Shown here: in pieces, positions 1 through 9,245 of the stretch | Layout of the letters: every line of letters starts with the position of its first letter | Numbering within the stretch: the stretch's first letter is position 1 | From: CALLVY01 sp937899855 | Lineage (GTDB): Bacteria > Bacteroidota > Bacteroidia > Chitinophagales > Saprospiraceae | DNA length: 64,000 bases | Direction of reading: 5' to 3' | Assembly (NCBI GenBank): GCA_039820405.1 | Contig: JBCBQC010000029.1 | Location: forward strand, 1 to 64,000 | Position numbers and translations under genes: made by a program | Notes under the pieces: generated by a model | Seen by the model: only the letters and a program-made list of their open reading frames with translations | Database searches by the model: none | Told to the model about the DNA's origin: nothing

Positions 1-94
1 GCCAGAAAAAAGGAGCGTCGAGCAGAACCAAAATCTGCTGAAGCTACGAGCAAAAACATTTTTCAGACACACCCTAGTTCATCACTGCCGCAAC

Positions 95-2974
95 ATGAAA
101 GTACGGTTCTGGCTTTTCCTCCTTGGTGGCCTGGGGCTGCCACTCCTACTGAGCGCCCAAAATTTCCACCTCACCACCTACGACCACCGCAGTGGCCTCC
201 CCTCCAATGAGGTACGCCACGCCCTACGCGACAGCCTGGGGTTTCTCTGGATCGCCACGGACGGGGGCCTGGTGCGTACCGACGGCCAGGATTTTGAGCA
301 GTACGCGCACCAATTGCCCAGTCAGTACGGTCGCTTCCTCTGCCCCACCCCGGCGGGTATCCTGCTGAGTCACGATGCCGGCATCAGCCGCATTCGGGCC
401 GGTATCGACAGCTCCACCATCAGCCTCTACCAATCCGCCTCCATCGACCCCGACTCTCCCGAACTCTTTTACCCCCAAAGCCTACACTACACCCCGCAGG
501 GACAGCTGTGGATCGCCCAGGCCAATGGCCAGGTCGCCCTCCTCCAAGGGGGCGTCCTCCAACGCTTTGCCCTCCCGGGGCTCGAATCCACCCGCAGCCA
601 GCTCCACTTCGCCCCCCGCGGGGCCCATCTGTGGATCGCCAGTAGCGAAGGAAAGTTGTACCGCTGCGCCCTCACGGGTTCCCCCCCGGAGCTCCAGGCC
701 ACCTTTCCCCCCATCCAAGCCCTCCAGGCCCACGACCAACACCTGTGGATCGGTGGTGAGCAATTGCACCGCGTCCAACTCGACGCCGAGGGAAATATCC
801 GCCAACGCAAAAATTATTCCTGGGCCAGCGGTGCCATTACCGCCCTCCAGGTAGATTCCCAAGGCCAAGTCCTCGTGGGGATTGCGGGTCAGGGCCTGCA
901 CTACCTCCGGCTCCAAGGAGAGCGGGTTGAGCTCAACCGCGTCTTTGCCAATAATGACCCGCACAGCGTCAACGAACTACCTTTTAAAAACATCCACCGC
1001 ATCATCGTCCCGTCCGACCGCGAGCTGTGGCTCTGCTCCGCGGAAGGCATGGGCATCCTCCGACGTCGGTTTTTCGAAAGTGTGGAGGGGTTGCCGAATA
1101 GCAATACGACCGCCATTGCGATGACCGAGGACCAAGGTCTTTACGTCAACTTTGGCGACCTGTACATCGTGGAACGCAACGAGTTGGGCCTCAGCGGACG
1201 ATCGCTTTCCACCGCCACCCAGGGTACCATCACCTCGCTGACCACCGCGGGGGGACAATTGTGGTTGGGCAATTCGACGGGGCTACTCTACCGTTGCAAC
1301 GCCAGCGGAAGCGTTCAGCGCAGCTGGGACTTTAGCCAACGGGGAGAAGGCATTTTCTACCTCTACCCAGATAGCAAACGACGCTTGTGGTTTTGTCAGG
1401 CCCCCTCCGACAAACCCATCCAGGGCATCGCGGCCCTGCTGCCCAACGGTCGTTTGGTGGAATACGGTGCCGAAGCGGGTCTCGACAATCGCATTCTGGT
1501 CATCCGGGAAAGCTCTCGGGGGCGCCTCTACGCCGCGGGTATCGGCCGCTCGTCTTATTTGTACCGCTACTTGCCCGAGGAAGATGCCTTCCTCAACCTG
1601 AGCCTAAAACTGGATTTTTACGTCAGCCCCAACTTTGAGGTACACGACTTGTCGGTCGATGAACGGGGAGTCATCTGGCTGGCGACCACGGAGGGATTAC
1701 TCCGGCACGACCTGGATCGGGTGCGAAAGATTGACTTGGGGCCGGAGTTTCGGGATACCGAAATCCGCGCCGTCTTGGCCCTGGCCGACGGCAGTATCTG
1801 GCTGTCGTCGGATACGGAGGGCGTCCTGCGCTACCAATCCGGTGAGACCCTGGCCCTGCGCGAAGAAAGCGGACTACCCTCTAAGGTGATGGCCTACCGC
1901 TCCCTGGTCGTCGACGCGGGAGGACAACTCTGGATCGGTAGTGCGGAAGGGGTCGTCTACTCCCTCGATCCCCAGCCCCAATTGCCACCCAGCCCTACTC
2001 CCCTGATCCGGCGCTTTCTGCTCGATGGCCAAGCCCAGCGGTCGCTGCCTCCCTACCACTATCTCGACCAAAGCTTATCGGTGGAGGTCCGTTGTCCCTC
2101 CTTTCACGGCTATCGCACCTTCTACCAGTACCGCATCGATACCATGGCCTGGTCGACCCCGACTACGGAGCAACGTTTGTACCTCCCGCCCCTCGGAGCG
2201 GGCCAGCGAACGGTCGCCATTCGAGCCCAGCGGGAAGGGGCCTTTCGTTGGGGTCCGACGCGGGAGTTTACCGTCGAGGTGAGAACGCGCTGGTACAACC
2301 AACAAAGCTGGTGGTTGGCCGCAGTGGCGGTGTTGGGGCTGACGATCGGGGGCTTGTGGATTTACCGACGGCGGTGGCTCAAAAGACAAATTCAGCTCCT
2401 GCGGCAGCAAGTGCTGCGCGAGCAACGGGTGGTGGAGAATCGGGAAGCCGCCCTGGTCCAGGCCCAACGCACCATCCAGCAGGAACAGGAGGAGCAACGC
2501 CAGCGCATCACGGTCCTCGACATCGTTTACCAGCTACTCCTCAAAGTGGGGCCTGCCCCCAAGTGGGAACAGCTTTTGGAGATTTTGTCCCTGGAGTTGT
2601 TGCGCATCCCGGGAGTGGTGGCCTTCGAATTGGGAACCAAACGGGGACAACACCTGAGCTTTGATGGTTTTGCCAAAGCCACCCAGCAGTTTACCACCGA
2701 TCGAGTTGCTTACCACCCGCGGACCAGCCTGGCGGCCTACTGTATGCAAGCCAAACGGCCGATGATCTTTAAAGACTTGGAAGCGGATCGTCGGCAGCAC
2801 TTAAAGGAGCCCGCCCGCCGGCCCAACACCTACCAATCGGCCCTGGCGGTACCCTACTTTCACCGCAACGAAAAAGCCATCCTCCTGCTCTACGCCCAGG
2901 AAGGGGATCACTTTGACGCCTTTGAGGTCAAAGCCATCCGGGTGTTTACCGCGTATTTGGAACAAATCACCTGA
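95..2974 (+). CDS. Periplasmic beta-propeller (Reg_prop/Y_Y_Y) sensor with cytoplasmic GAF-like domain
   Basis: Predicted inner-membrane sensor of 959 aa. A signal peptide (about residues 1-21) precedes repeated two-component-regulator propeller motifs, such as LWIATDGGLVRTDG near residue 50, that run to about residue 640. A Y_Y_Y-like beta domain follows (about 650-720), then one membrane helix (about 739-758), a coiled coil rich in Gln/Arg/Glu (about 760-805) and a GAF-like domain to the C-terminus. In the usual family this layout ends in a histidine kinase, a cyclase or a DNA-binding domain. Here there is no H-box, no ATPase domain and no helix-turn-helix, so the output is unclear. The stop is 3 nt before the start of the channel gene, which suggests one operon and a shared role. 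The domain calls are by eye; the GAF assignment is moderately sure. Confidence 0.85.
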   Translation: MKVRFWLFLLGGLGLPLLLSAQNFHLTTYDHRSGLPSNEVRHALRDSLGFLWIATDGGLVRTDGQDFEQYAHQLPSQYGRFLCPTPAGILLSHDAGISRIRAGIDSSTISLYQSASIDPDSPELFYPQSLHYTPQGQLWIAQANGQVALLQGGVLQRFALPGLESTRSQLHFAPRGAHLWIASSEGKLYRCALTGSPPELQATFPPIQALQAHDQHLWIGGEQLHRVQLDAEGNIRQRKNYSWASGAITALQVDSQGQVLVGIAGQGLHYLRLQGERVELNRVFANNDPHSVNELPFKNIHRIIVPSDRELWLCSAEGMGILRRRFFESVEGLPNSNTTAIAMTEDQGLYVNFGDLYIVERNELGLSGRSLSTATQGTITSLTTAGGQLWLGNSTGLLYRCNASGSVQRSWDFSQRGEGIFYLYPDSKRRLWFCQAPSDKPIQGIAALLPNGRLVEYGAEAGLDNRILVIRESSRGRLYAAGIGRSSYLYRYLPEEDAFLNLSLKLDFYVSPNFEVHDLSVDERGVIWLATTEGLLRHDLDRVRKIDLGPEFRDTEIRAVLALADGSIWLSSDTEGVLRYQSGETLALREESGLPSKVMAYRSLVVDAGGQLWIGSAEGVVYSLDPQPQLPPSPTPLIRRFLLDGQAQRSLPPYHYLDQSLSVEVRCPSFHGYRTFYQYRIDTMAWSTPTTEQRLYLPPLGAGQRTVAIRAQREGAFRWGPTREFTVEVRTRWYNQQSWWLAAVAVLGLTIGGLWIYRRRWLKRQIQLLRQQVLREQRVVENREAALVQAQRTIQQEQEEQRQRITVLDIVYQLLLKVGPAPKWEQLLEILSLELLRIPGVVAFELGTKRGQHLSFDGFAKATQQFTTDRVAYHPRTSLAAYCMQAKRPMIFKDLEADRRQHLKEPARRPNTYQSALAVPYFHRNEKAILLLYAQEGDHFDAFEVKAIRVFTAYLEQIT

Positions 2975-2977
2975 GTC

Positions 2978-4048
2978 ATGAAAAGTTATCTTTGGATCAT
3001 TGGATTGTGGTGTTGCTGTGGCTTGTACGGTCAAGATAGCCTGTTGCTGCGGGTGGGGGTCTTTGCCGAACCGCCCTTCGTACTGCCCGACGGACAGGGC
3101 GGCTACGAGGGCTTGAGCGTAGACTTGTGGAAAAGCATTGCGGAAGAAAGACAACAAGCCTACGAACTGGTGGAGTACAGCGATCAGCTCGGTTTGATTC
3201 GGGCCCTCGACTTTGGAGAAATTGACCTGTCGATCAATCCCATGTACGTCAACGAAGTTCGCCTGCGCATGCTCGACGTTACCCAGCCCTTCTTCGTATC
3301 GCGCATCGGGGTGGCAACTTCCCAAACCAAGCGCAGTCAAATCCGCAGCTTTATCCAAAATTTTTTCTCGCGCGATTTTATCGAGATCGTGCTGTTGCTC
3401 CTGCTGGTCATGTTTATCTTTGGCGCCTTTCTGTGGTTGGTCGAACGCAAGCACAACCGCCGCCAGTTTCGCCCCGGTATGCTGGGCCTCTTCGACGGCC
3501 TGTGGTGGTCGGCCGTGACCATGACCACGGTGGGCTACGGTGATAAATCGCCCAAGACCCGACTGGGTCGCGTCATCGCCATGATCTGGATGTTTACCGC
3601 CATCATCATCATCTCGGGATTTACCGCCACCATCGCCTCCACCCTCACCGTCAATTCCCTCAGCCGGAGCATCGAAGACCTAGAGGATTTGCGCAATGCC
3701 GAAATCCTCGGTACCGTCTTTGCCTCCAGTGCCGCCGATTTCCTCCGCCTCAACGACATCCCCGCCGACCGCTGGTACGATAGCCCCGAGGCCGCCCTGC
3801 GGGCCCTGGCCCAACAGGAAATGGAAGTCCTGATCTACGATCGCACCGAATTGGACTACCGCATCGGCGCCCTACAGTTCGAAAAGAAAGTCAGCCTCCT
3901 ACCCATCAACTTTGGCAAGCAGTACCGCAGCTTTTTTCTGCCCAAGGGCAGCCCCCACCTCGCCTGGGTCAACCCCCTGCTGGTTCGGAAAATCAACGAA
4001 GCCTTCTGGCAGGAATTGTTGCAGAAGTACAAGCTCCACAACGAATAA
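2978..4048 (+). CDS. GluR0-like ligand-gated potassium channel
   Basis: 356 aa with the layout of a prokaryotic ionotropic glutamate receptor: signal peptide (1-19), first half of a SBP_bac_3 ligand-binding domain (about 22-125), TM1 (about 135-155), a pore loop with the potassium filter TVGYGD at 184-189, TM2 (about 197-220), then the second ligand-binding lobe to the end. The pattern R95-x4-D100-x-T-x-P-F matches the family's R-x4-D-F-S-x-P-F, where the arginine holds the alpha-carboxylate of the ligand. The C-terminal LPKGSPHLAWVNP is the usual end of this binding domain. It is expected to bind an amino acid in the periplasm and open a K+ pore in the inner membrane. It has two helices around the pore and lacks the third membrane segment of eukaryotic receptors, as in Synechocystis GluR0. 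The ligand is unknown. Confidence 0.92.
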   Translation: MKSYLWIIGLWCCCGLYGQDSLLLRVGVFAEPPFVLPDGQGGYEGLSVDLWKSIAEERQQAYELVEYSDQLGLIRALDFGEIDLSINPMYVNEVRLRMLDVTQPFFVSRIGVATSQTKRSQIRSFIQNFFSRDFIEIVLLLLLVMFIFGAFLWLVERKHNRRQFRPGMLGLFDGLWWSAVTMTTVGYGDKSPKTRLGRVIAMIWMFTAIIIISGFTATIASTLTVNSLSRSIEDLEDLRNAEILGTVFASSAADFLRLNDIPADRWYDSPEAALRALAQQEMEVLIYDRTELDYRIGALQFEKKVSLLPINFGKQYRSFFLPKGSPHLAWVNPLLVRKINEAFWQELLQKYKLHNE

Positions 4049-4074
4049 GGAAGGTAAAATCTGGAGTAATGCCC

Positions 4075-7000
4075 TCAGCGTAGCAGGGTGACATCCCCTT
4101 TCTTAAAGAACTCCGCCCCGTTGATACAACGCACTTCTAGGTAGTACCCAAAAACGTCGGGCTCCAGCCGGCGTCCGTTAAAGGTACCGTCCCAGGCCTC
4201 GTCCTGCGAGCGGGTTTCGAAGACCTGCTGGCCCCAGCGGTTGTAAATGATGAGGTGCATCTCTTCGATGTAACGCCCCAGCACCTGGAGCTCGTCGTTC
4301 TCTCCGTCGCCATTGGGACTAAAGGCGGAGGGGAAGAAAATCTGGGGATCCTCGCAAATGGGGTTGATGACGAATACGATGACGGTATCGCTGGCCCGAC
4401 AACCATCGACATTTTCGACGTCGAGGAAGTAGATGGTCGTCACCTCGGGTGTTGCAATGGGATTGGAAATATCGGTAGCCGAGAGGCTGGCGTCGGCGCG
4501 CCAGGTGTAGTTGTAGAAGGGATCGTCGGTGGCCAGGAGTTGGCTGGATTCGCCGGCGTCTTGTACAATGGTGTAGGGGGAGGCGATGATGTCCAGCGGC
4601 AAGTTAAAGTCAAAAATATTGACCACTACGCTACCGCTGAGGCGACAACCGTTTTCATTGCTGATGTCGTAGGTGTAGGTCGTATTTTCGCTTGGCGCCA
4701 CGGCGGGAGCATCGGTATCCGCGCCACTGATGATGGATTCGACGGGCGACCAGCTAAAGGTGAGCACATCCTCCGGGTAGCGATTTTCCGTCCGAATTTG
4801 CTGCGTATCGCCCTTACAAATGGTCAGGGGCTCCACCTCCACCCCAATCCCCAAATCAAAGACGCGAACGGTGTCGATTTTGGGGCAACCAAATTCATCA
4901 ATCCCCTGCAAGTAGTACAAGCCGGGCCGCGACGGCGCCGCCAGAAATTCTTGGCCAATCCCCAGGATGGTGCCAAAGGTAGGTTCGTTCGACCAAAAAT
5001 ATTCCAAGTCCCCTTCCCCGCTGGCCATCAGCAAGACCTCCTCCCCACAGGTACGCGCATCCTCCCCCGCCGTCAACTCAAAATCCGGGGGAACGACCAC
5101 CGTCACCTGCCGAACCACCTGACACGTATCGGGATTAAAATCCGTGACCGTCACCGTATAGGTCGTGGTTTGTAAGGGACTCGCTAGGGGGTTGTCTACG
5201 GTAGGATCATCGAGGCCCGTGCTGGGTGACCAGCGGTACTCGTAGCGAGCGATGCCGTTGGGATTGAGCCCCCGCGTTTCGCCCCGACAAATTTGCAGCG
5301 TATCGGGCAAAAAGGTTTCGATCAAACGGATGATGACGTTTTGAGAAAGCTCGTCCGTACAGCCATCATCGGAGGTAATCTGTAGGTTGACATTGATGAT
5401 GGTCGTCTCCAGCAGGGTGATGCTGGCCTGGGGCCCGGAAGCCGTTTCGCCCGTACTAAACCGCCACTCCCAATCCACGATCGTACTCTGATCGTTGCGG
5501 GAAGTATCCTGAAAAACAACCACCACGGAATCCCCACAGCTCTCAAAACTGTAGTCAAAGCCCACCTCGATCTGGGGCTCGACGATGCGAATCGTCTGTA
5601 CCGTCGTATCCTTACAGGGAACATCCAGGTCGAGGGTCAAGGTCACTTGGTAAGTCCCGGTGTCGGGATATACGTAGCTGGGATCGGGATCGGTCGAGCC
5701 AGCGTCGGGATCGGTGGGGTCGCCAAAATTCCAGCGGATAAAAGGCGCATTGATACTGCTATTGAAAAACTGTACTTCAAAACCCCCACACTGCTGGCTG
5801 CTCAAAAAGGCCAGTTGGGCGGTCGTATCCAGTATGGTCAATTGGAGGGAATCCTGACGGGTACATTGGAATTGGTTTTCCAGATCGACCCGGTAGGTGT
5901 AGACTCCCGTTCCGGGGGGCCACACCCGCGGCGTGGCACTATCGGGGGGATCGAGCAGAAAGTCGGGGGGTGACCATTGGTAGCTCAAGGTATCCAGTGG
6001 ATCGGTGAGCAGGACGAACAATTCGGTGGTATCGCCGGGGCAGCGGGGCGGGAGTTCCGGTAGTGCAATATTGATCCCCCGGCCAATCACCTCGATGCTA
6101 TCGACGGCCTCACAACCAAATTCATCCTGACCAAGCACGTAATATGTATTGGCGCCAAAGGGCTCAACCGTCACGGTATCCGCCTCGCTCAGGGGGCTGG
6201 CAAAAGTAGCCAGGGTATCCCAAAGGTAGGTCACGGCTTGGCCACTGCTTACGGTCAGTTCGACCAGGGGGTCGCAGGTTTCAAAGTCGGGAGGCGTGGA
6301 TAGCGCCACCACTTCGGGCACTTGAATGGCGATACTGCGCTCGACCCGGCAGCTGCCATCGGCATTGGTAATGGTGACGAAGTAGGAAACATCGCCCAGG
6401 GGGCGGACGATTTGCAGCGCGGTGTTGGGATTGCCAATGTCGGGGCCGGGGGCCCACTGGTAAGCGTAGCTCGGGTCGGGATTGGGGATCAGCTCCAGAC
6501 TATCGCCCAGACAGACGACGGTATCCGTGGCGACGAGGGGATTGCCGATGAGGGGATTGGGAATGAGTTGACTCAGGGTGGCTCGACAGCCATTGGCGGC
6601 TATCACCTCCAGGGTCAGGAGCACCGCTCCCGGGTCCCGAATCGCAAAGCGGGGAGACTGGACCGAATCCACCGCAATGACCTCGGCATTTTGCGTCAGC
6701 ACCCAGGACCAGGCCACCGGGGTCGACAGTTCATCCGTCGTGAGGTCGGTAATTTGCACCACCAAGCTGTCGTTGCACTCCTCGTAGCTAAAGGAGAAGT
6801 CGGGCATCAGCGAGGGAGGTAGCAATTGAATAGTCCGTACAATGGTATCCTCGCAAAAGCCCCCCGGATTGGCGATCAGGACGATTTCGTAACGGCCGGT
6901 GTCGGAGAAGGTAAAACTGGGATTGACCTCGGTAGAGCTCGCCCCAGGGTTGCCGGGATCGTTAAAAAACCAGCGGTAGGTATCGGCGTCGATACTTTGG

Positions 7001-7986
7001 TTCTCAAACGCCACCGTCAGGCTATCGCACTGAATGAGGGGGCTAAAAAAAGCGGCGGTGGTGCGTCCACATTCACCGACGTTGTACTGAAAGTCGCGAC
7101 GAACGGAGCTGAGGAGGACGCCATCCCGGTATTCGTCCATACAGATGCCCACCACAAATTGCCCGACCGTATTGGGCAACCCGGTCAGCAAACCCGTTAC
7201 GGGATCAATGCGGAGGGGCTCGTTACCGGGCATCCCGTTGAGCATGTTATCCAGTCCGTAAAAAGGGGTTCGCCAAACGACTTCAGTGGGGATGGATTGA
7301 TTGTCCGGACGGGGTTGGGGAATCCCCTGCGAACCACCCGTCAGCGGGGTACAAAGTCGGTAGGCAATCGAATCCCCCTCGTCGTCGACGGCCGAGTGAT
7401 CGAAGAGGATGGGTTCGTCGGCACAGATATAGATAGGCGGCCACTCTTTGAAGCGGGGAGAATTGTTGCGTTGGATGAGGGCAATGTCCTCAATGACCAC
7501 GCTAAAGGTGGCCCCCGTTTCGAGGGGCTCGATGATATTATTGATCGTTTCGTTGCGACAGCAGCGCTGGTAGACCAGCTCGTAGCCCCCAATCCGGGGG
7601 GTCAGCCGAATATTCCGTCGGTAGGTCGAACGGTGTACGCACACGCTGGGTGGAATGACCAGACATTCGTCAAATAGGGTGGGTTGCAGGGTATCGTCCC
7701 GAACGAAGGGGATAAAAAGGCTATCGACCAAAACGCGGTCCTTGTCGTATACGCCGATGGCGGCGGGATTGTCGAAAAAGGCATTGGGCGCTCCGTTTAA
7801 ACAATCGCGAAAAACCGTCAACTGGATTTCGAAGGTGTCCCCCCGGACGTGGGAATAGGTCATTTCCCCCCCCACGATGTGGGTTGCTTGCAGTGGTTGG
7901 GCAGCCAGAAATAACAGGCACACGGCAAAGTATACCCAACTCGGAAGTCCAAGTTGGGAAGAGGGGGACGCACTCATAAGGGGCAA
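4075..7986 (-). CDS. Giant T9SS type B cargo with PKD-like repeats (gliding motility-associated C-terminal domain)
   Basis: 1303 aa secreted protein. A signal peptide (about residues 1-34, ending near LQATHIVGG) is followed by an N-terminal domain common in Saprospiria adhesin-like proteins. Several PKD-like beta-sandwich units carry the pattern YPDTGTYQVTLTL or FSDTGRYEIVLIA. The last 90 or so residues form a type B sorting domain (FFPSAFSPNGDGENDELQV, then YNRWGQQVFETRSQDEAWDG and a final KKGDVTLLR), which directs export by the type IX system and surface anchoring. Function is likely adhesion or surface structure; no enzyme domain is seen. It converges with the channel gene at 4048, and no clear terminator lies in the 26-nt gap. 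Confidence 0.93.
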   Translation of the reverse strand: MPLMSASPSSQLGLPSWVYFAVCLLFLAAQPLQATHIVGGEMTYSHVRGDTFEIQLTVFRDCLNGAPNAFFDNPAAIGVYDKDRVLVDSLFIPFVRDDTLQPTLFDECLVIPPSVCVHRSTYRRNIRLTPRIGGYELVYQRCCRNETINNIIEPLETGATFSVVIEDIALIQRNNSPRFKEWPPIYICADEPILFDHSAVDDEGDSIAYRLCTPLTGGSQGIPQPRPDNQSIPTEVVWRTPFYGLDNMLNGMPGNEPLRIDPVTGLLTGLPNTVGQFVVGICMDEYRDGVLLSSVRRDFQYNVGECGRTTAAFFSPLIQCDSLTVAFENQSIDADTYRWFFNDPGNPGASSTEVNPSFTFSDTGRYEIVLIANPGGFCEDTIVRTIQLLPPSLMPDFSFSYEECNDSLVVQITDLTTDELSTPVAWSWVLTQNAEVIAVDSVQSPRFAIRDPGAVLLTLEVIAANGCRATLSQLIPNPLIGNPLVATDTVVCLGDSLELIPNPDPSYAYQWAPGPDIGNPNTALQIVRPLGDVSYFVTITNADGSCRVERSIAIQVPEVVALSTPPDFETCDPLVELTVSSGQAVTYLWDTLATFASPLSEADTVTVEPFGANTYYVLGQDEFGCEAVDSIEVIGRGINIALPELPPRCPGDTTELFVLLTDPLDTLSYQWSPPDFLLDPPDSATPRVWPPGTGVYTYRVDLENQFQCTRQDSLQLTILDTTAQLAFLSSQQCGGFEVQFFNSSINAPFIRWNFGDPTDPDAGSTDPDPSYVYPDTGTYQVTLTLDLDVPCKDTTVQTIRIVEPQIEVGFDYSFESCGDSVVVVFQDTSRNDQSTIVDWEWRFSTGETASGPQASITLLETTIINVNLQITSDDGCTDELSQNVIIRLIETFLPDTLQICRGETRGLNPNGIARYEYRWSPSTGLDDPTVDNPLASPLQTTTYTVTVTDFNPDTCQVVRQVTVVVPPDFELTAGEDARTCGEEVLLMASGEGDLEYFWSNEPTFGTILGIGQEFLAAPSRPGLYYLQGIDEFGCPKIDTVRVFDLGIGVEVEPLTICKGDTQQIRTENRYPEDVLTFSWSPVESIISGADTDAPAVAPSENTTYTYDISNENGCRLSGSVVVNIFDFNLPLDIIASPYTIVQDAGESSQLLATDDPFYNYTWRADASLSATDISNPIATPEVTTIYFLDVENVDGCRASDTVIVFVINPICEDPQIFFPSAFSPNGDGENDELQVLGRYIEEMHLIIYNRWGQQVFETRSQDEAWDGTFNGRRLEPDVFGYYLEVRCINGAEFFKKGDVTLLR

Positions 7987-8096
7987 AATAGGATTATTGT
8001 CGGGTTATTTCAATCCCCGAGCGGGAAGATTTGGCGGGCAGGGGCGATATTGGGGCTTTTCCGAGGGTGATCAGCGGATTTTATTGGATGACGGAT

Positions 8097-9188
8097 TTAG
8101 TCGGCCGGCGATTGCAGTTGAAAAGCTACCGTTCGGACGCGCTGACTGCGTTCGCCATTGGCCATTTCCTCCTCCAGGATCATGGCCCGGGCCGTATCCA
8201 ATTCAAAAACCTCCGCCATGTTGCGGATACTCCCAACGGGTACCCCCCGCTGGTGCAATTGATCCAACAGTTGCTCCCTCGACCACTGCGCCACCGCCGG
8301 GGTCAGCCGTTCTTGGAGCGCCTCCCGATGCTGGACGCGCTGGTGATTGCTCGCAAAACGGGGATCTGCCGGCAGCTCCGACAAACCCAGGACGGCACAC
8401 AATTCCGCAAACTGTTTTTCCGTACCCACCGCCAGAATAATCGACTTCCCATCCCGGGTGCGAAACATGTCTCCGTAGGGAGCGATATTGGGATGTCGGG
8501 TGCCCATCGGCTGGGGCAGGTGCCCCGCCATGAGCCAGTTGGTGGCCTGATTGGCCAGCGAGGCCACCGCCGCTTCGAGTAGGGAGCTGCTGACGTAGCT
8601 GCCCCGCCCCGTTCGCATCCGGTGGATCAGGGCCAGGAGGATGCCTTCCTTGAGTTGGTGGGCCGCCAGGAGATCGATCAGAGCGACGGGCATCTTGACC
8701 GGGTCGCGGTCGGGCTCGCCGCACATGTACAAAAAGCCAGCCTCCGCCTGGAGCACGACGTCAAAGGCCGGCCGGTCAACCCCCGCCCCAAAGGAGGTCA
8801 ATTGGGCGTAAATTAGCCGGGGGTTGAGGGCTCGAAGCGTGTCGTAATCCATTTTCAATTTGGCGGCCGAGGGCAACTTAAAGTTGCTGATCAAGACATC
8901 GGCCTCGCGAATCAGATCCAGGACGCGTTCGTGGTCGGCGGGCGCGCGCAGGTCGAGCAGGAGGGTTTCTTTGCGCCAGTTGACGCTACAGTAGTAGGCG
9001 GAGCGGGGGCGATCGGCGGGTTCCTGGGGGAGTCGCCAGCGGCGGGTGACATCGCCACCGGTCGAACGGTTTTCGATTTTGTGGACTTCGGCCCCCAGCT
9101 CGGCGAAGAACATACCGACGGCGGGGCCGGCCAAAACACTGGCCAATTCGACCACTTTCAATTCGCTAAAAAAAGTCTCCAATTGCAT
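8097..9188 (-). CDS. Family III (CaiB/BaiF-type) CoA-transferase
   Basis: 363 aa from the ATG at 9188. An in-frame GTG at 9212 would add eight residues, but family members begin close to the motif seen here (ELKVVELASVLAGPAVGMFFAELGAEVHKIE), so the ATG is preferred. The family moves CoA between acyl-CoA and a carboxylic acid through an aspartyl-CoA intermediate. Conserved features include the N-terminal LAGP and GAEVHKIE segments, NLKLPSAAKLKMDYDTLRALNPRLIYAQLTS and the later region LLAHQLKEGILLAL. The protein is about 30-40 residues shorter than many relatives. The substrate cannot be told. It is divergent from the NAD(P)HX repair gene, with 57 nt between the starts. Confidence 0.88.
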   Translation of the reverse strand: MQLETFFSELKVVELASVLAGPAVGMFFAELGAEVHKIENRSTGGDVTRRWRLPQEPADRPRSAYYCSVNWRKETLLLDLRAPADHERVLDLIREADVLISNFKLPSAAKLKMDYDTLRALNPRLIYAQLTSFGAGVDRPAFDVVLQAEAGFLYMCGEPDRDPVKMPVALIDLLAAHQLKEGILLALIHRMRTGRGSYVSSSLLEAAVASLANQATNWLMAGHLPQPMGTRHPNIAPYGDMFRTRDGKSIILAVGTEKQFAELCAVLGLSELPADPRFASNHQRVQHREALQERLTPAVAQWSREQLLDQLHQRGVPVGSIRNMAEVFELDTARAMILEEEMANGERSQRVRTVAFQLQSPAD

Positions 9189-9245
9189 AAAAAAATATTT
9201 ATTCCAATCCACTCAATTTACCACAAGGTATCGTAATTTTTCTGG

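Noticed and set aside
4255..5175. 306-codon plus-strand frame opposite the PKD protein
   Set aside because: Antisense shadow of a long real gene; no domain or signal is visible. The same holds for 6826-7677, 20339-21250, 42151-43191, 40123-41265, 46646-48439, 48932-50176 and 58564-60135.
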